Translations under genes and position numbers: made by a program
In this document: one piece after another, positions 1 to 6,850 of the stretch
Position numbering within the stretch: the first letter of the stretch is position 1
How the letters are laid out: the number at the start of each line of letters is the position of its first letter
Source of the DNA: Pedobacter sp. UBA1951
Lineage (GTDB): Bacteria; Bacteroidota; Bacteroidia; Sphingobacteriales; Sphingobacteriaceae
Reading direction: 5' to 3'
Assembly (NCBI GenBank): GCA_002336465.1
Contig: DDEP01000210.1
Coordinates: 1-13,798 of the forward strand
DNA length: 13,798 nt
Notes under the pieces: generated by a model
What the model saw: only the letters and a program-made list of their open reading frames with translations
What the model was told of the DNA's origin: nothing
The model's database searches: none

Positions 1-2494
1 AGAAGGTTATTTAGGTAAAGATTTCTTAGTTAAATCGAGCTACGGCCACATACGTGATTTGGTGAAAGATGACATGGGGATTGATATTGATAATAATTTT
101 GCCCAAACCTATGAAGTTCCAGCTGATAAAAAACAAGTCGTTGCCGAACTTAAAAAGCTAGCTAAAACTGCCGAAACAGTTTGGTTAGCGTCCGATGAGG
201 ACCGTGAGGGGGAAGCTATTTCATGGCATCTATTTGAAACTCTTGGGCTCAAAGAACAAAACACAAAACGCATTGTATTTCACGAGATTACTAAACCCGC
301 TATACTTCGAGCAATAGAAACACCTCGTAACATAGATTATAATTTAGTTTATGCACAGCAGGCTCGTAGGGTATTAGATCGTTTAGTGGGCTTTGAGCTG
401 TCTCCTGTATTATGGAAAAAAGTTAAGCCTTCTTTATCTGCCGGTCGGGTACAATCTGTTGCCGTACGCTTAATTGTAGATAGAGAACGTGAAATCAATC
501 ATTTCAAATCTACTGCCGATTTCAAAGTAACTGCACAATTTACTACAGAAAAAGGTAAAGAATTGATAAAAGCAGAATTGCCACAACGTTTTACAAAAGC
601 TGAGGATGCGGAGAAATTCCTTAATGATTGTATCAATGCTGCTTTTAATGTTGGCGATCTTGAAGTAAAACCTGCAAAACGCAATCCTGCAGCTCCGTTT
701 ACCACTTCAACTTTACAACAGGAAGCATCGCGAAAATTAGGTTTTTCGGTGGCTCGCACCATGCAAATTGCTCAACGTTTGTATGAAAATGGTAAGATTA
801 CTTATATGCGTACCGATTCGGTAAACTTATCTGAAACGGCAATTGCAGCAGCAGCAGCAGAAATCAAATCGGCATATGGCGAAAAATACCACCAGCAACG
901 TGTGTATAAAACCAAAACGGCTGGTGCACAAGAAGCACACGAGGCTATTCGTCCTACCTATTTTGATCAACATACCATAAATGGAGACAACGCTGAAAAA
1001 CGTCTTTATGAGTTGATCTGGAAACGGGCAATTGCTTCGCAAATGAGTGAAGCAATCTTTGAAAAAACAACTGTACGTATAGGTGTAAATACACGCAAAG
1101 AAGAATTTGTAGCCGAAGGAGAAGTGCTAAAATTTGAGGGTTTCCTCAAAGTTTATCTAGAATCTACCGATGATGAGGATGACGATCATGAAAACAACAA
1201 CCTTTTACCTCCTTTAGCTAAAAATCAGGCTTTAACATTAAATGAAATGGCTGCCACTGAGCGTTTCTCTCGTCCGCCGGCACGTTATACTGAGGCTAGC
1301 CTTGTAAAAAAATTAGAAGAATTGGGTATTGGTCGTCCTTCAACCTACGCTCCTACGATATCTACTATACAAAATCGTGGATATGTGGTAAAAGAAGACA
1401 GAGAAGGTAAAAACCGCGATTATACAGCATTTATTTTAGATAAAAATCAGGTTAGCAAGTTCAAAAAATCTGAAATTACAGGCACAGAGAAAGCCAAGCT
1501 ATTTCCTACAGATATAGGCGAAGTTGTAAATGACTTTCTTGTAGAACATTTTAAAGGAATTGTTGATTTTAACTTTACAGCTAAAGTTGAAAAACAATTT
1601 GATGAAATAGCCCAAGGATTACAGAACTGGACCAAGATGCTACATGCTTTTTATGGCCCTTTTCATGATGAGGTTGAAAATACCATTGAAAATGCTGACA
1701 GAGCTACAGGCGAACGTTTATTGGGTATAGACCCCGAAACCGGTAAAAATGTATATACAAAAGTAGGTCGCTTCGGACCTCTTGTACAGATTGGCGAAGT
1801 AAGTGACAATGAGAATGACAAACCTCGTTATGCAAGCTTAACCAAAACCCAATCAATTGGCACCATTACGCTTGAAGAAGCTTTAGATTTATTTAAATTA
1901 CCTTTTCAACTGGAAGATTACCAAGATAAAGAAGTTTCAGTTGGGATTGGCAGATTTGGACCTTATGTAAAATGGGGCGATACTTTTATCTCGGCACCAA
2001 AAAACATTGATCCTTTAACCATTGATAACGAAAAAGCCGTTGCTATTATCAATGAGAAAATTGATGCCGATGCACCTATTGCCACTTATCAAAATATGCC
2101 TGTAACAAAAGGTACCGGACGTTTCGGACCGTTTATTAAATGGAACGATTTGTTTATTAATGTACCCAAAGCTTACAATTTCAACAACCTTTCTCAAAAT
2201 GATATTGAGGAACTGATCAGCAAAAAAATAGAAAAAGAAAGCAACAGATTTATTCAACAATGGCCAAATGATAAAATTGCATTAGAAAATGGTCGTTGGG
2301 GACCTTTTATCCGCTTTGGCAAGGAGATGTTAAAGTTAGGAAACAATCCTGCTACTAAACAAAAGTTTACCCCTGAAGAACTTACGTCTATTTCACTAGA
2401 AGAAGTAAAAAAACTTATTGTTGCGCAAAAACCTGATGCTTTTGAAACGAAAAAAAAAGCAACGGCTAAAAAAACTGCTGCAAAGAAAAAATAA
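1..2494 (+). CDS. topA: DNA topoisomerase I, 3' portion (5' end outside window)
   Basis: Type IA topoisomerase that relaxes negative supercoils by passing one strand through a transient break in the other. The reading frame is open from base 2, so the gene starts upstream; the TTG at 59 is internal, because residues before it (YLGKDFLVKSSYGHIRDL) already match the TOPRIM domain. The TOPRIM acidic motif ASDEDREGE is encoded near 188-214. The catalytic tyrosine lies in ITYMRTDS (codon 803-805). GIGRPSTYA near 1327 is another family signature. The C-terminal part has no four-cysteine zinc fingers. Instead it carries four repeats containing GRFGP or GRWGP near 1768, 1948, 2113 and 2290, spaced 165-180 bases apart, and ends in a lysine/alanine-rich tail that probably binds DNA. 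This layout is usual for Bacteroidota and other zinc-less bacterial TopA proteins. No intrinsic terminator follows the stop. Confidence 0.97.
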   Translation, partial: EGYLGKDFLVKSSYGHIRDLVKDDMGIDIDNNFAQTYEVPADKKQVVAELKKLAKTAETVWLASDEDREGEAISWHLFETLGLKEQNTKRIVFHEITKPAILRAIETPRNIDYNLVYAQQARRVLDRLVGFELSPVLWKKVKPSLSAGRVQSVAVRLIVDREREINHFKSTADFKVTAQFTTEKGKELIKAELPQRFTKAEDAEKFLNDCINAAFNVGDLEVKPAKRNPAAPFTTSTLQQEASRKLGFSVARTMQIAQRLYENGKITYMRTDSVNLSETAIAAAAAEIKSAYGEKYHQQRVYKTKTAGAQEAHEAIRPTYFDQHTINGDNAEKRLYELIWKRAIASQMSEAIFEKTTVRIGVNTRKEEFVAEGEVLKFEGFLKVYLESTDDEDDDHENNNLLPPLAKNQALTLNEMAATERFSRPPARYTEASLVKKLEELGIGRPSTYAPTISTIQNRGYVVKEDREGKNRDYTAFILDKNQVSKFKKSEITGTEKAKLFPTDIGEVVNDFLVEHFKGIVDFNFTAKVEKQFDEIAQGLQNWTKMLHAFYGPFHDEVENTIENADRATGERLLGIDPETGKNVYTKVGRFGPLVQIGEVSDNENDKPRYASLTKTQSIGTITLEEALDLFKLPFQLEDYQDKEVSVGIGRFGPYVKWGDTFISAPKNIDPLTIDNEKAVAIINEKIDADAPIATYQNMPVTKGTGRFGPFIKWNDLFINVPKAYNFNNLSQNDIEELISKKIEKESNRFIQQWPNDKIALENGRWGPFIRFGKEMLKLGNNPATKQKFTPEELTSISLEEVKKLIVAQKPDAFETKKKATAKKTAAKKK

Positions 2495-2500
2495 ATTAAA

Positions 2501-2562
2501 CGTCATGCTGAATCTATCTAGCATCTTCTATTAGGGAGTTTTTGGATTAATTCAGCGTGATG
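2501..2562. repeat. Degenerate hairpin-forming intergenic repeat (REP-like)
   Basis: Thirteen bases at 2501-2513 (CGTCATGCTGAAT) pair along their whole length with 2550-2562 (ATTCAGCGTGATG) if two G-U wobbles are allowed, leaving a 36-base loop. The element begins 6 bases after the topA stop. The outer motif GTCATGCTGAA resembles, from memory, a dispersed palindromic intergenic repeat common in Pedobacter and relatives; that match is recollection, not a search. No T-run follows, so it is not a standard intrinsic terminator. It overlaps the GTG (2557) and ATG (2560) codons that could otherwise start the next gene. Confidence 0.6.
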
Positions 2563-2574
2563 GATTTACATAAG

Positions 2575-2979
2575 ATGAAAAAAGATTTACCTGAAAATAT
2601 TGTTGAAGATGTTGCCATAGCTATCGTGTTGATGGGAGAAACGCCTGAAGTAAAAAACTGGACTGTTTATCTCCTAAATTTGAAGAATGAACCTATAAAC
2701 AATGTCTTGATCAGTTCTAAGGGTTATGGAGAAAAAGATAGTAAACAGGTAAAAACTTCTACGCTACGTCATTTTATTGGCGATGTTAATGCAAAAAGCT
2801 ATGCTGGTGTTGAGGCCATAGATACTGCTGTTTTTGGATTAACCAACGAGTATTGGCTAAGTTATTACATTAATGGAATCATTTATGATAAGAAATTCAT
2901 TTTTCTGCCAGAAAGCATCGTAGATACCAATTTGATGCGCATTCCTTTAATCAACAAACCGGGTGTAATGATTAAATAA
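2575..2979 (+). CDS. Conserved hypothetical protein, unknown function
   Basis: Encodes 134 residues from ATG 2575 (MKKDLPENIVEDVAIAIV). Upstream in-frame starts at 2557 (GTG) and 2560 (ATG) lie inside the hairpin repeat, so I prefer 2575; the longer forms would add five or six residues. The protein has no signal peptide, no membrane segment and no cysteines, so it looks like a soluble cytoplasmic protein. Alternating hydrophobic stretches (NWTVYLLNL, YWLSYYINGIIYDKKFIFL) suggest mostly beta structure in a single domain. The central block SKGYGE...STLRHFIGDV and the NEYWLSYYING...DKKFIFLPESI segment look like the conserved core. I recall similar uncharacterised proteins in other Bacteroidota, but I know of no assigned function and give none. 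It lies between topA and lepA on the same strand, 80 bases after topA, with no clear promoter of its own. Confidence 0.8.
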   Translation: MKKDLPENIVEDVAIAIVLMGETPEVKNWTVYLLNLKNEPINNVLISSKGYGEKDSKQVKTSTLRHFIGDVNAKSYAGVEAIDTAVFGLTNEYWLSYYINGIIYDKKFIFLPESIVDTNLMRIPLINKPGVMIK

Positions 2980-3001
2980 AAGCTAATATAATCAACTTAT
3001 A

Positions 3002-3043
3002 CTCTGAAATGAATTCAACTATTACCTAGAAATTCATTCAGAG
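3002..3043. repeat. Bulged inverted repeat downstream of the hypothetical gene
   Basis: CTCTGAAATGAATT (3002-3015) and AATTCATTCAGAG (3031-3043) form a 13-bp stem with a single bulged A and a 15-base loop, 22 bases after the stop codon of the preceding gene. No T-run follows on the plus strand, so it is not a classical intrinsic terminator. It could stabilise the 3' end of the mRNA or be a dispersed repeat. The rest of the 2980-3251 gap holds AT-rich sequence, a 6-bp palindrome TTTTGC-TTT-GCAAAA at 3189-3203, and the lepA promoter. Confidence 0.5.
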
Positions 3044-3236
3044 ATAATACTAAGCAAGAATCAGTATTTCAGCATTTCTTGAAAAAAACTGTAGTTTTTA
3101 ATACCAAAACTAACATTCTCTTAACCTCAATCTTTTTTGCAAACAATAAGACTCATTTACAGTTTAATTTTAAATCTCTTTAACGATTTTTTGCTTTGCA
3201 AAATCAGATTGTGGCCTATTATTAGCCTAAAAAAAT

Positions 3237-3244
3237 TATCTTTG
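3237..3244 (+). promoter_or_regulatory. Bacteroidota-type -7 box of lepA (TATCTTTG)
   Basis: TATCTTTG fits the TAnnTTTG -7 consensus of the Bacteroidota primary sigma factor exactly. It ends only 7 bases before the lepA ATG at 3252, so transcription would start at or within a few bases of the start codon, giving a leaderless or nearly leaderless mRNA. A -33 TTG is not well placed: the nearest, at 3209-3211, is 25 bases upstream of the box, longer than the usual spacing of about 19-20. Confidence 0.6.
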
Positions 3245-3251
3245 CACAAAG

Positions 3252-5039
3252 ATGAAAAATATACGTAATTTCTGCATTATAGCACATATAGACCATGGTA
3301 AAAGTACCTTGGCCGACCGTTTATTAGAATTTACAAACACCATAAGTCAACGAGAAGCACAAGCCCAGTTACTAGACAACATGGATCTTGAGCGCGAGCG
3401 CGGTATAACAATAAAAAGCCACGCTATACAAATGAACTACAAACTTAATGGTGAAGAGTACACTTTTAATTTGATTGATACCCCAGGTCACGTAGATTTT
3501 TCTTACGAAGTTTCACGTTCTATCGCGGCATGTGAGGGTGCATTATTAATTGTTGATGCATCGCAAGGTATTCAAGCCCAAACCATTTCTAACTTATATC
3601 TGGCTTTAGAACATGATTTAGAAATCATTCCTATTTTAAATAAAATGGATCTTCCGGGTGCAATGCCTGAGGAAGTGAAAGATCAGATTATAGACTTAAT
3701 TGGATGCGAACGAGAAGATATTATACCTGCTTCGGGTAAAACCGGAATGGGAATCTCTGATATTCTGCAAGCGATTGTAGAACGTGTTCCTGCTCCTAAA
3801 GGCAATCCTGATGGCGAACTACAAGCTTTGATCTTTGATAGTGTTTTTAACTCATTTAGAGGGATTATTGCTTATTACAAAGTAGTTAATGGCCAGATTA
3901 AAAAAGGCGACAAAGTAAAATTCATCAACACAGGCAAACAGTATATTGCCGATGAGATTGGTATCTTAAAGCTGGATATGTCACCAAGAGATATCATCAA
4001 AACCGGCGATGTGGGTTATATCATTTCGGGCATAAAAGAAGCCCGAGAGGTAAAAGTTGGTGATACCATCACTACAGTAGAAAATGGAGCAAGTGAAGCC
4101 ATACAAGGTTTTGAAGAAGTAAAACCAATGGTTTTTGCTGGTATTTATCCTGTAGATACCGAAGATTATGAAGAGCTAAGAGAAAGTATGCACAAGCTGC
4201 AACTTAATGATGCTTCTATTGTTTTCGAGCCTGAAAGTTCGGCGGCATTAGGTTTTGGTTTCCGTTGCGGTTTCTTGGGCATGCTCCATATGGAGATTAT
4301 TCAGGAGCGTTTAGAACGTGAGTTCAATATGACGGTAATTACTACTGTGCCAAACGTATCGTATAATGCATATACCTCAAAAGGCGAGCATGTTACTGTA
4401 AACAACCCTTCTGATCTTCCTGACCCAAGCAAGATAGATTACGTAGAAGAACCTTTTATTAAAGCCAATATCATTACCAAGGCTGAGTTTGTAGGCCCAG
4501 TGTTGAGTTTATGTATCCAGAAGCGTGGTATTATTATAAATCAATCATACTTAACATCAGATAGAGTTGAACTGGTTTTTGAAATGCCTATGGGCGAAAT
4601 TGTTTTTGATTTCTATGATAAGCTAAAAACCATTTCAAAAGGATATGCCTCTTTTGACTACCACCCTATCGGTTATCGTAAATCAGATTTAGTTCGTTTA
4701 GATATACGTTTAAATGATGAACCTGTTGATGCTTTATCATCATTAATCCACCGTAGTAATGCTTATGATTTTGGTAAAAAAATCTGTGAAAAATTAAAAG
4801 AGCTTTTACCTCGTCAGCAATTTGAAATTAAAATTCAAGCATCTATCGGTGCCAAGGTTATTGCCCGCGAAACCATCAGCGCTTTACGTAAAGATGTAAC
4901 AGCCAAATGTTATGGTGGTGATATTTCACGTAAGCGTAAACTATTGGAAAAACAGAAGAAAGGTAAAAAACGTATGCGCCAAGTAGGTAACGTAGAAATA
5001 CCTCAATCGGCGTTTATGGCAGTATTAAAATTAGATTAA
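3252..5039 (+). CDS. lepA: Elongation factor 4 (LepA), ribosome back-translocating GTPase
   Basis: A 595-residue translational GTPase, the normal length for LepA. It binds the ribosome and is thought to remodel or reverse-translocate stalled post-translocation complexes, mainly under ionic or cold stress. The G motifs are all intact: G1 AHIDHGKS at residues 11-18, the G2 threonine in RGITIKS at about 50-56, G3 DTPGH at 76-80, G4 NKMD at 130-133 and G5 in PASGKTG. The GFRCGFLGMLHMEI segment and the LepA-specific C-terminal domain (KCYGGDISRKRKLLEKQKKGKKRM, split here as KCYGGDISRKRK and LLEKQKKGKKRM) distinguish it from EF-G and TypA. The start is fixed by the canonical N-terminus MKNIRNFCIIAHIDHGK and by the promoter immediately upstream. 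folD follows 86 bases downstream on the same strand with no terminator between, so read-through is likely. Confidence 0.98.
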   Translation: MKNIRNFCIIAHIDHGKSTLADRLLEFTNTISQREAQAQLLDNMDLERERGITIKSHAIQMNYKLNGEEYTFNLIDTPGHVDFSYEVSRSIAACEGALLIVDASQGIQAQTISNLYLALEHDLEIIPILNKMDLPGAMPEEVKDQIIDLIGCEREDIIPASGKTGMGISDILQAIVERVPAPKGNPDGELQALIFDSVFNSFRGIIAYYKVVNGQIKKGDKVKFINTGKQYIADEIGILKLDMSPRDIIKTGDVGYIISGIKEAREVKVGDTITTVENGASEAIQGFEEVKPMVFAGIYPVDTEDYEELRESMHKLQLNDASIVFEPESSAALGFGFRCGFLGMLHMEIIQERLEREFNMTVITTVPNVSYNAYTSKGEHVTVNNPSDLPDPSKIDYVEEPFIKANIITKAEFVGPVLSLCIQKRGIIINQSYLTSDRVELVFEMPMGEIVFDFYDKLKTISKGYASFDYHPIGYRKSDLVRLDIRLNDEPVDALSSLIHRSNAYDFGKKICEKLKELLPRQQFEIKIQASIGAKVIARETISALRKDVTAKCYGGDISRKRKLLEKQKKGKKRMRQVGNVEIPQSAFMAVLKLD

Positions 5040-5043
5040 ACAC

Positions 5044-5117
5044 TAGATTTGAGAATTTAGATATGATATTTGAGCTTAAATAATCAAAATCAGATCTCAC
5101 ATCTCAGATTTCACATC
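5044..5117. repeat. Intergenic repeat: tandem 14-mers plus inverted half
   Basis: Positions 5090-5103 (TCAGATCTCACATC) and 5104-5117 (TCAGATTTCACATC) are directly abutting 14-base repeats with one mismatch. The sequence at about 5045-5073 (AGATTTGAGAATTTAGAT and on) is an imperfect inverted counterpart of this block, so the whole lepA-folD gap could fold into a long mismatched hairpin. It fills nearly all of the 86-base gap. Two TAnnTTTG-like boxes lie in the left half: TAGATTTG at 5044-5051 (exact) and GATATTTG at 5065-5072 (one mismatch). Either could drive folD, but being part of a repeat weakens that reading. It is probably a dispersed intergenic element; this was not searched. Confidence 0.5.
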
Positions 5118-5125
5118 TTAAAAAT

Positions 5126-6004
5126 ATGCAATTATTAGACGGAAAATACGTATCTGAGAAAATAAAGCTACAAATAGCTGATGAAGCTGCCAGTTTTTTA
5201 AACGATACTGGAAGAAAACCTCATTTGGTAGCTATTTTAGTAGGTAACGATGGTGGAAGTGAAACCTATGTTGCCAGTAAAATGAAGAATTGTGAAAAAG
5301 TAGGCTTTAAATCTTCATTATACAGATATGATACTACCGTTAGTGAGGCTGAGCTTCTAGACAAAATTGCTGAAATAAATAACGATGCTGCTGTTGACGG
5401 GCTGATTGTACAATTACCTCTTCCTAAACATATAGATCCCGAAAAAATTACAGAAGCCATTGACTATAAAAAAGATGTAGATGGTTTTCACCCTATTAAT
5501 TTAGGCAGAATGATGCGCAATCTGCCTTGCTTTATTCCGGCTACACCTTATGGCATTTTGTTAATGCTACAGGAATATGGAATAGACACAAGTGGCATGC
5601 ACTGTGTTGTAGTTGGTCGCAGTAATATTGTAGGCAGTCCAATGAGTATTTTAATGGCACGAAACGCCAATCCTGGTAATTGTACCGTGACTTTAACGCA
5701 CTCAAGAACCAAAGATTTAAAAGAACAGGTATTACAGGCCGACATTATTATAGCTGCAATAGGTAAAAAGAACTTTATTACAGCCGATATGGTAAAACCC
5801 GGTGCTATTGTTATAGACGTAGGTATTAATCGTGAAACTTCTGCTGAAACTAAATCAGGCTTTAAGCTTTATGGTGATGTAGATTTCGATAATGTAGCTC
5901 CAATAGCATCATATATTACCCCTGTTCCAGGCGGTGTAGGTTTAATGACTATTGTAGGTTTATTAAAAAATACTTTAGCCTCAGCCAAAAAAATAATCTA
6001 TTAA
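5126..6004 (+). CDS. folD: Bifunctional methylenetetrahydrofolate dehydrogenase / methenyl-THF cyclohydrolase
   Basis: A 292-residue cytoplasmic enzyme that converts 5,10-methylene-THF to 10-formyl-THF in two NADP-linked steps, supplying formyl groups for purine synthesis and initiator tRNA. Visible signatures are the active-site motif SETYVASKMKNCEKVG with Y48 and the catalytic K52, VQLPLPKHID at about 95-104, KDVDGFHPINLG around D119, the dinucleotide-binding loop GRSNIVGSP at 164-172, THSRT at 191-195, and the family C-terminal signature ITPVPGGVGLMTI around 264-276. Length and start (MQLLDGKYVSEKIK) are typical of FolD. It stands downstream of lepA in the same direction and ends in a strong intrinsic terminator. 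All residues expected for both activities appear present. Confidence 0.97.
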   Translation: MQLLDGKYVSEKIKLQIADEAASFLNDTGRKPHLVAILVGNDGGSETYVASKMKNCEKVGFKSSLYRYDTTVSEAELLDKIAEINNDAAVDGLIVQLPLPKHIDPEKITEAIDYKKDVDGFHPINLGRMMRNLPCFIPATPYGILLMLQEYGIDTSGMHCVVVGRSNIVGSPMSILMARNANPGNCTVTLTHSRTKDLKEQVLQADIIIAAIGKKNFITADMVKPGAIVIDVGINRETSAETKSGFKLYGDVDFDNVAPIASYITPVPGGVGLMTIVGLLKNTLASAKKIIY

Positions 6005-6022
6005 TCATAATAGACCTCAAAT

Positions 6023-6071
6023 AAAGCCAATAAGACCAAAATATCTCAATTCGTCTTATTGGCTTTTTTTT
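6023..6071 (+). terminator. Intrinsic terminator of folD
   Basis: AAAGCCAATAAGAC (6023-6036) and GTCTTATTGGCTTT (6053-6066) form a perfect 14-bp stem with a 16-base loop, followed by a run of T that reaches 6071. It starts 19 bases after the folD stop and separates folD from the toxin-antitoxin operon. Confidence 0.92.
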
Positions 6072-6085
6072 GTTTAATTCTTATT

Positions 6086-6117
6086 TTTACGTGTTAAATT
6101 TTAAATAACTACGTAAA
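6086..6117. promoter_or_regulatory. Operator-like inverted repeat upstream of the toxin-antitoxin operon
   Basis: TTTACGTGTTA (6086-6096) and TAACTACGTAAA (6106-6117) are inverted copies of each other except for one extra base (T6110), around a 9-base AT-only centre. The outer TTTACGT/ACGTAAA arms are perfect. The repeat ends 4 bases before the -7 box at 6122 and covers where the -33 element should lie. Toxin-antitoxin operons are usually autorepressed by their DNA-binding antitoxin, so I infer this is the binding site of the protein encoded at 6144. Confidence 0.6.
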
Positions 6118-6121
6118 TTAT

Positions 6122-6129
6122 TATATTTG
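6122..6129 (+). promoter_or_regulatory. -7 box of the toxin-antitoxin operon (TATATTTG)
   Basis: TATATTTG is an exact match to TAnnTTTG. It ends 14 bases before the first ATG (6144) and 23 before the third (6153), so the leader is very short. No convincing -33 TTG lies at the right distance; that position falls in the AT-only centre of the inverted repeat. Confidence 0.6.
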
Positions 6130-6143
6130 TTTATTATAAAAGA

Positions 6144-6431
6144 ATGAGCATGATGGATACCAAATTAACTTTAAGTTTTAATCGCGATATCATCGAGAAA
6201 GCTAAACAATACGCAGAAAAACAAAATATAAGTCTATCTCGTCTTATAGAATACCTGCTTACACAGGTTACTTCCAATCAATATAAATCCCTAGAAGATT
6301 TTCCAATCAGTGATTGGGTAAATATGGTTGCCGAGGGCGAAGCAGAATACAAAAGAACTACAAAACCTAAGCAAAAATCTTCCAGAAAATCATTAAAAGA
6401 TGAATTTTTCGATTCTAAAAAATCAAAATAA
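6144..6431 (+). CDS. Antitoxin, DUF6364-like ribbon-helix-helix protein
   Basis: Encodes 95 residues. The N-terminal half, MDTKLTLSFNRDIIEKAKQYAEKQNISLSRLIEYLLTQVTS, here noted as a KLTLSF beta strand followed by two helices (DIIEKAKQYAEKQ and SLSRLIEYLLTQV), is a ribbon-helix-helix DNA-binding domain of the type I know as DUF6364. The C-terminal half is polar and very rich in lysine and serine, as expected for a disordered segment that wraps and inhibits the toxin. There are three candidate starts: ATG at 6144, 6150 and 6153. Related proteins usually begin MDTKL, which favours 6153. The stop codon shares one base with the ATG of the downstream PIN toxin, so the two are translationally coupled. 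The likely role is to neutralise that nuclease and to repress its own promoter through the inverted repeat at 6086-6117. Confidence 0.82.
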   Translation: MSMMDTKLTLSFNRDIIEKAKQYAEKQNISLSRLIEYLLTQVTSNQYKSLEDFPISDWVNMVAEGEAEYKRTTKPKQKSSRKSLKDEFFDSKKSK

Positions 6432-6850
6432 TGATAAAGATTTTTTTAGATGCTAACGTATTGGTTTCTGTATTAAACAAAGAATACCCTCTTTTTACTT
6501 ACTCATCAAGAATACTGAGTTTAGCCAATCATGCTAAATTTGAAGTTTACACTTCGCCTATGTGCTTAGCCATTGCTTTTTACTTTGCTCAAAAGAAAAA
6601 CAAGCCCAATGCCAAGCAAAAAATCAGCCTTTTATGCCAACATATCAAAATAACCAATCATAATAGTACTGATGTTACTTCTACGCTTACCAATAAATCC
6701 ATAAATGATTTTGAGGATGGGTTAGAGTATTATGCTGCTGTTTCAGTCAACTGCAATTATATCGTTACAGAAGATATAGATGATTTTTATTTTTCAGAAA
6801 TAGCTGTTATTTCGTGTAAAGATTTTTTCGATAGGTTACTGATTAGCTAA
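6431..6850 (+). CDS. PIN-domain toxin (VapC-like ribonuclease)
   Basis: Encodes 139 residues forming a single PIN domain, a metal-dependent RNase fold that in VapC-type toxins cleaves tRNA or rRNA. Acidic residues expected at the active site are D7 in IFLDANVLVSVL, D93/D96 in NDFEDGLEYYAA, and D115/D118 in TEDIDDFYF. The second canonical acidic position, normally a glutamate near residue 42-48, is not evident: the corresponding segment reads TSPMCLAIAFYF. I recall the same SPLCLAIAFYF-type segment in related Bacteroidota PIN proteins, so this may be a subfamily feature and not a defect. Translation starts inside the antitoxin stop (TAATG). The last 8 bases overlap the end of the convergent Rieske gene. 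The target RNA cannot be inferred from sequence. Confidence 0.85.
   Translation: MIKIFLDANVLVSVLNKEYPLFTYSSRILSLANHAKFEVYTSPMCLAIAFYFAQKKNKPNAKQKISLLCQHIKITNHNSTDVTSTLTNKSINDFEDGLEYYAAVSVNCNYIVTEDIDDFYFSEIAVISCKDFFDRLLIS

Noticed and set aside
59..61. TTG as the start of topA
   Set aside because: The frame is open to the left edge and the residues before it already match the topoisomerase TOPRIM region, so the true start is outside the window.
499..2260. Several minus-strand open frames opposite topA
   Set aside because: All are shadows of the topA coding sequence, with no initiation context and no recognisable domain.
3081..3100. AAAAAC-TGTA-GTTTTT hairpin as a terminator
   Set aside because: The stem is only A/T pairs apart from one and is followed by a short T-run; this is too weak to call in AT-rich sequence.
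5090..5117. Possible CRISPR repeats
   Set aside because: The two 14-base copies abut with no spacer between them, are too short and are only two in number, with no cas gene nearby.
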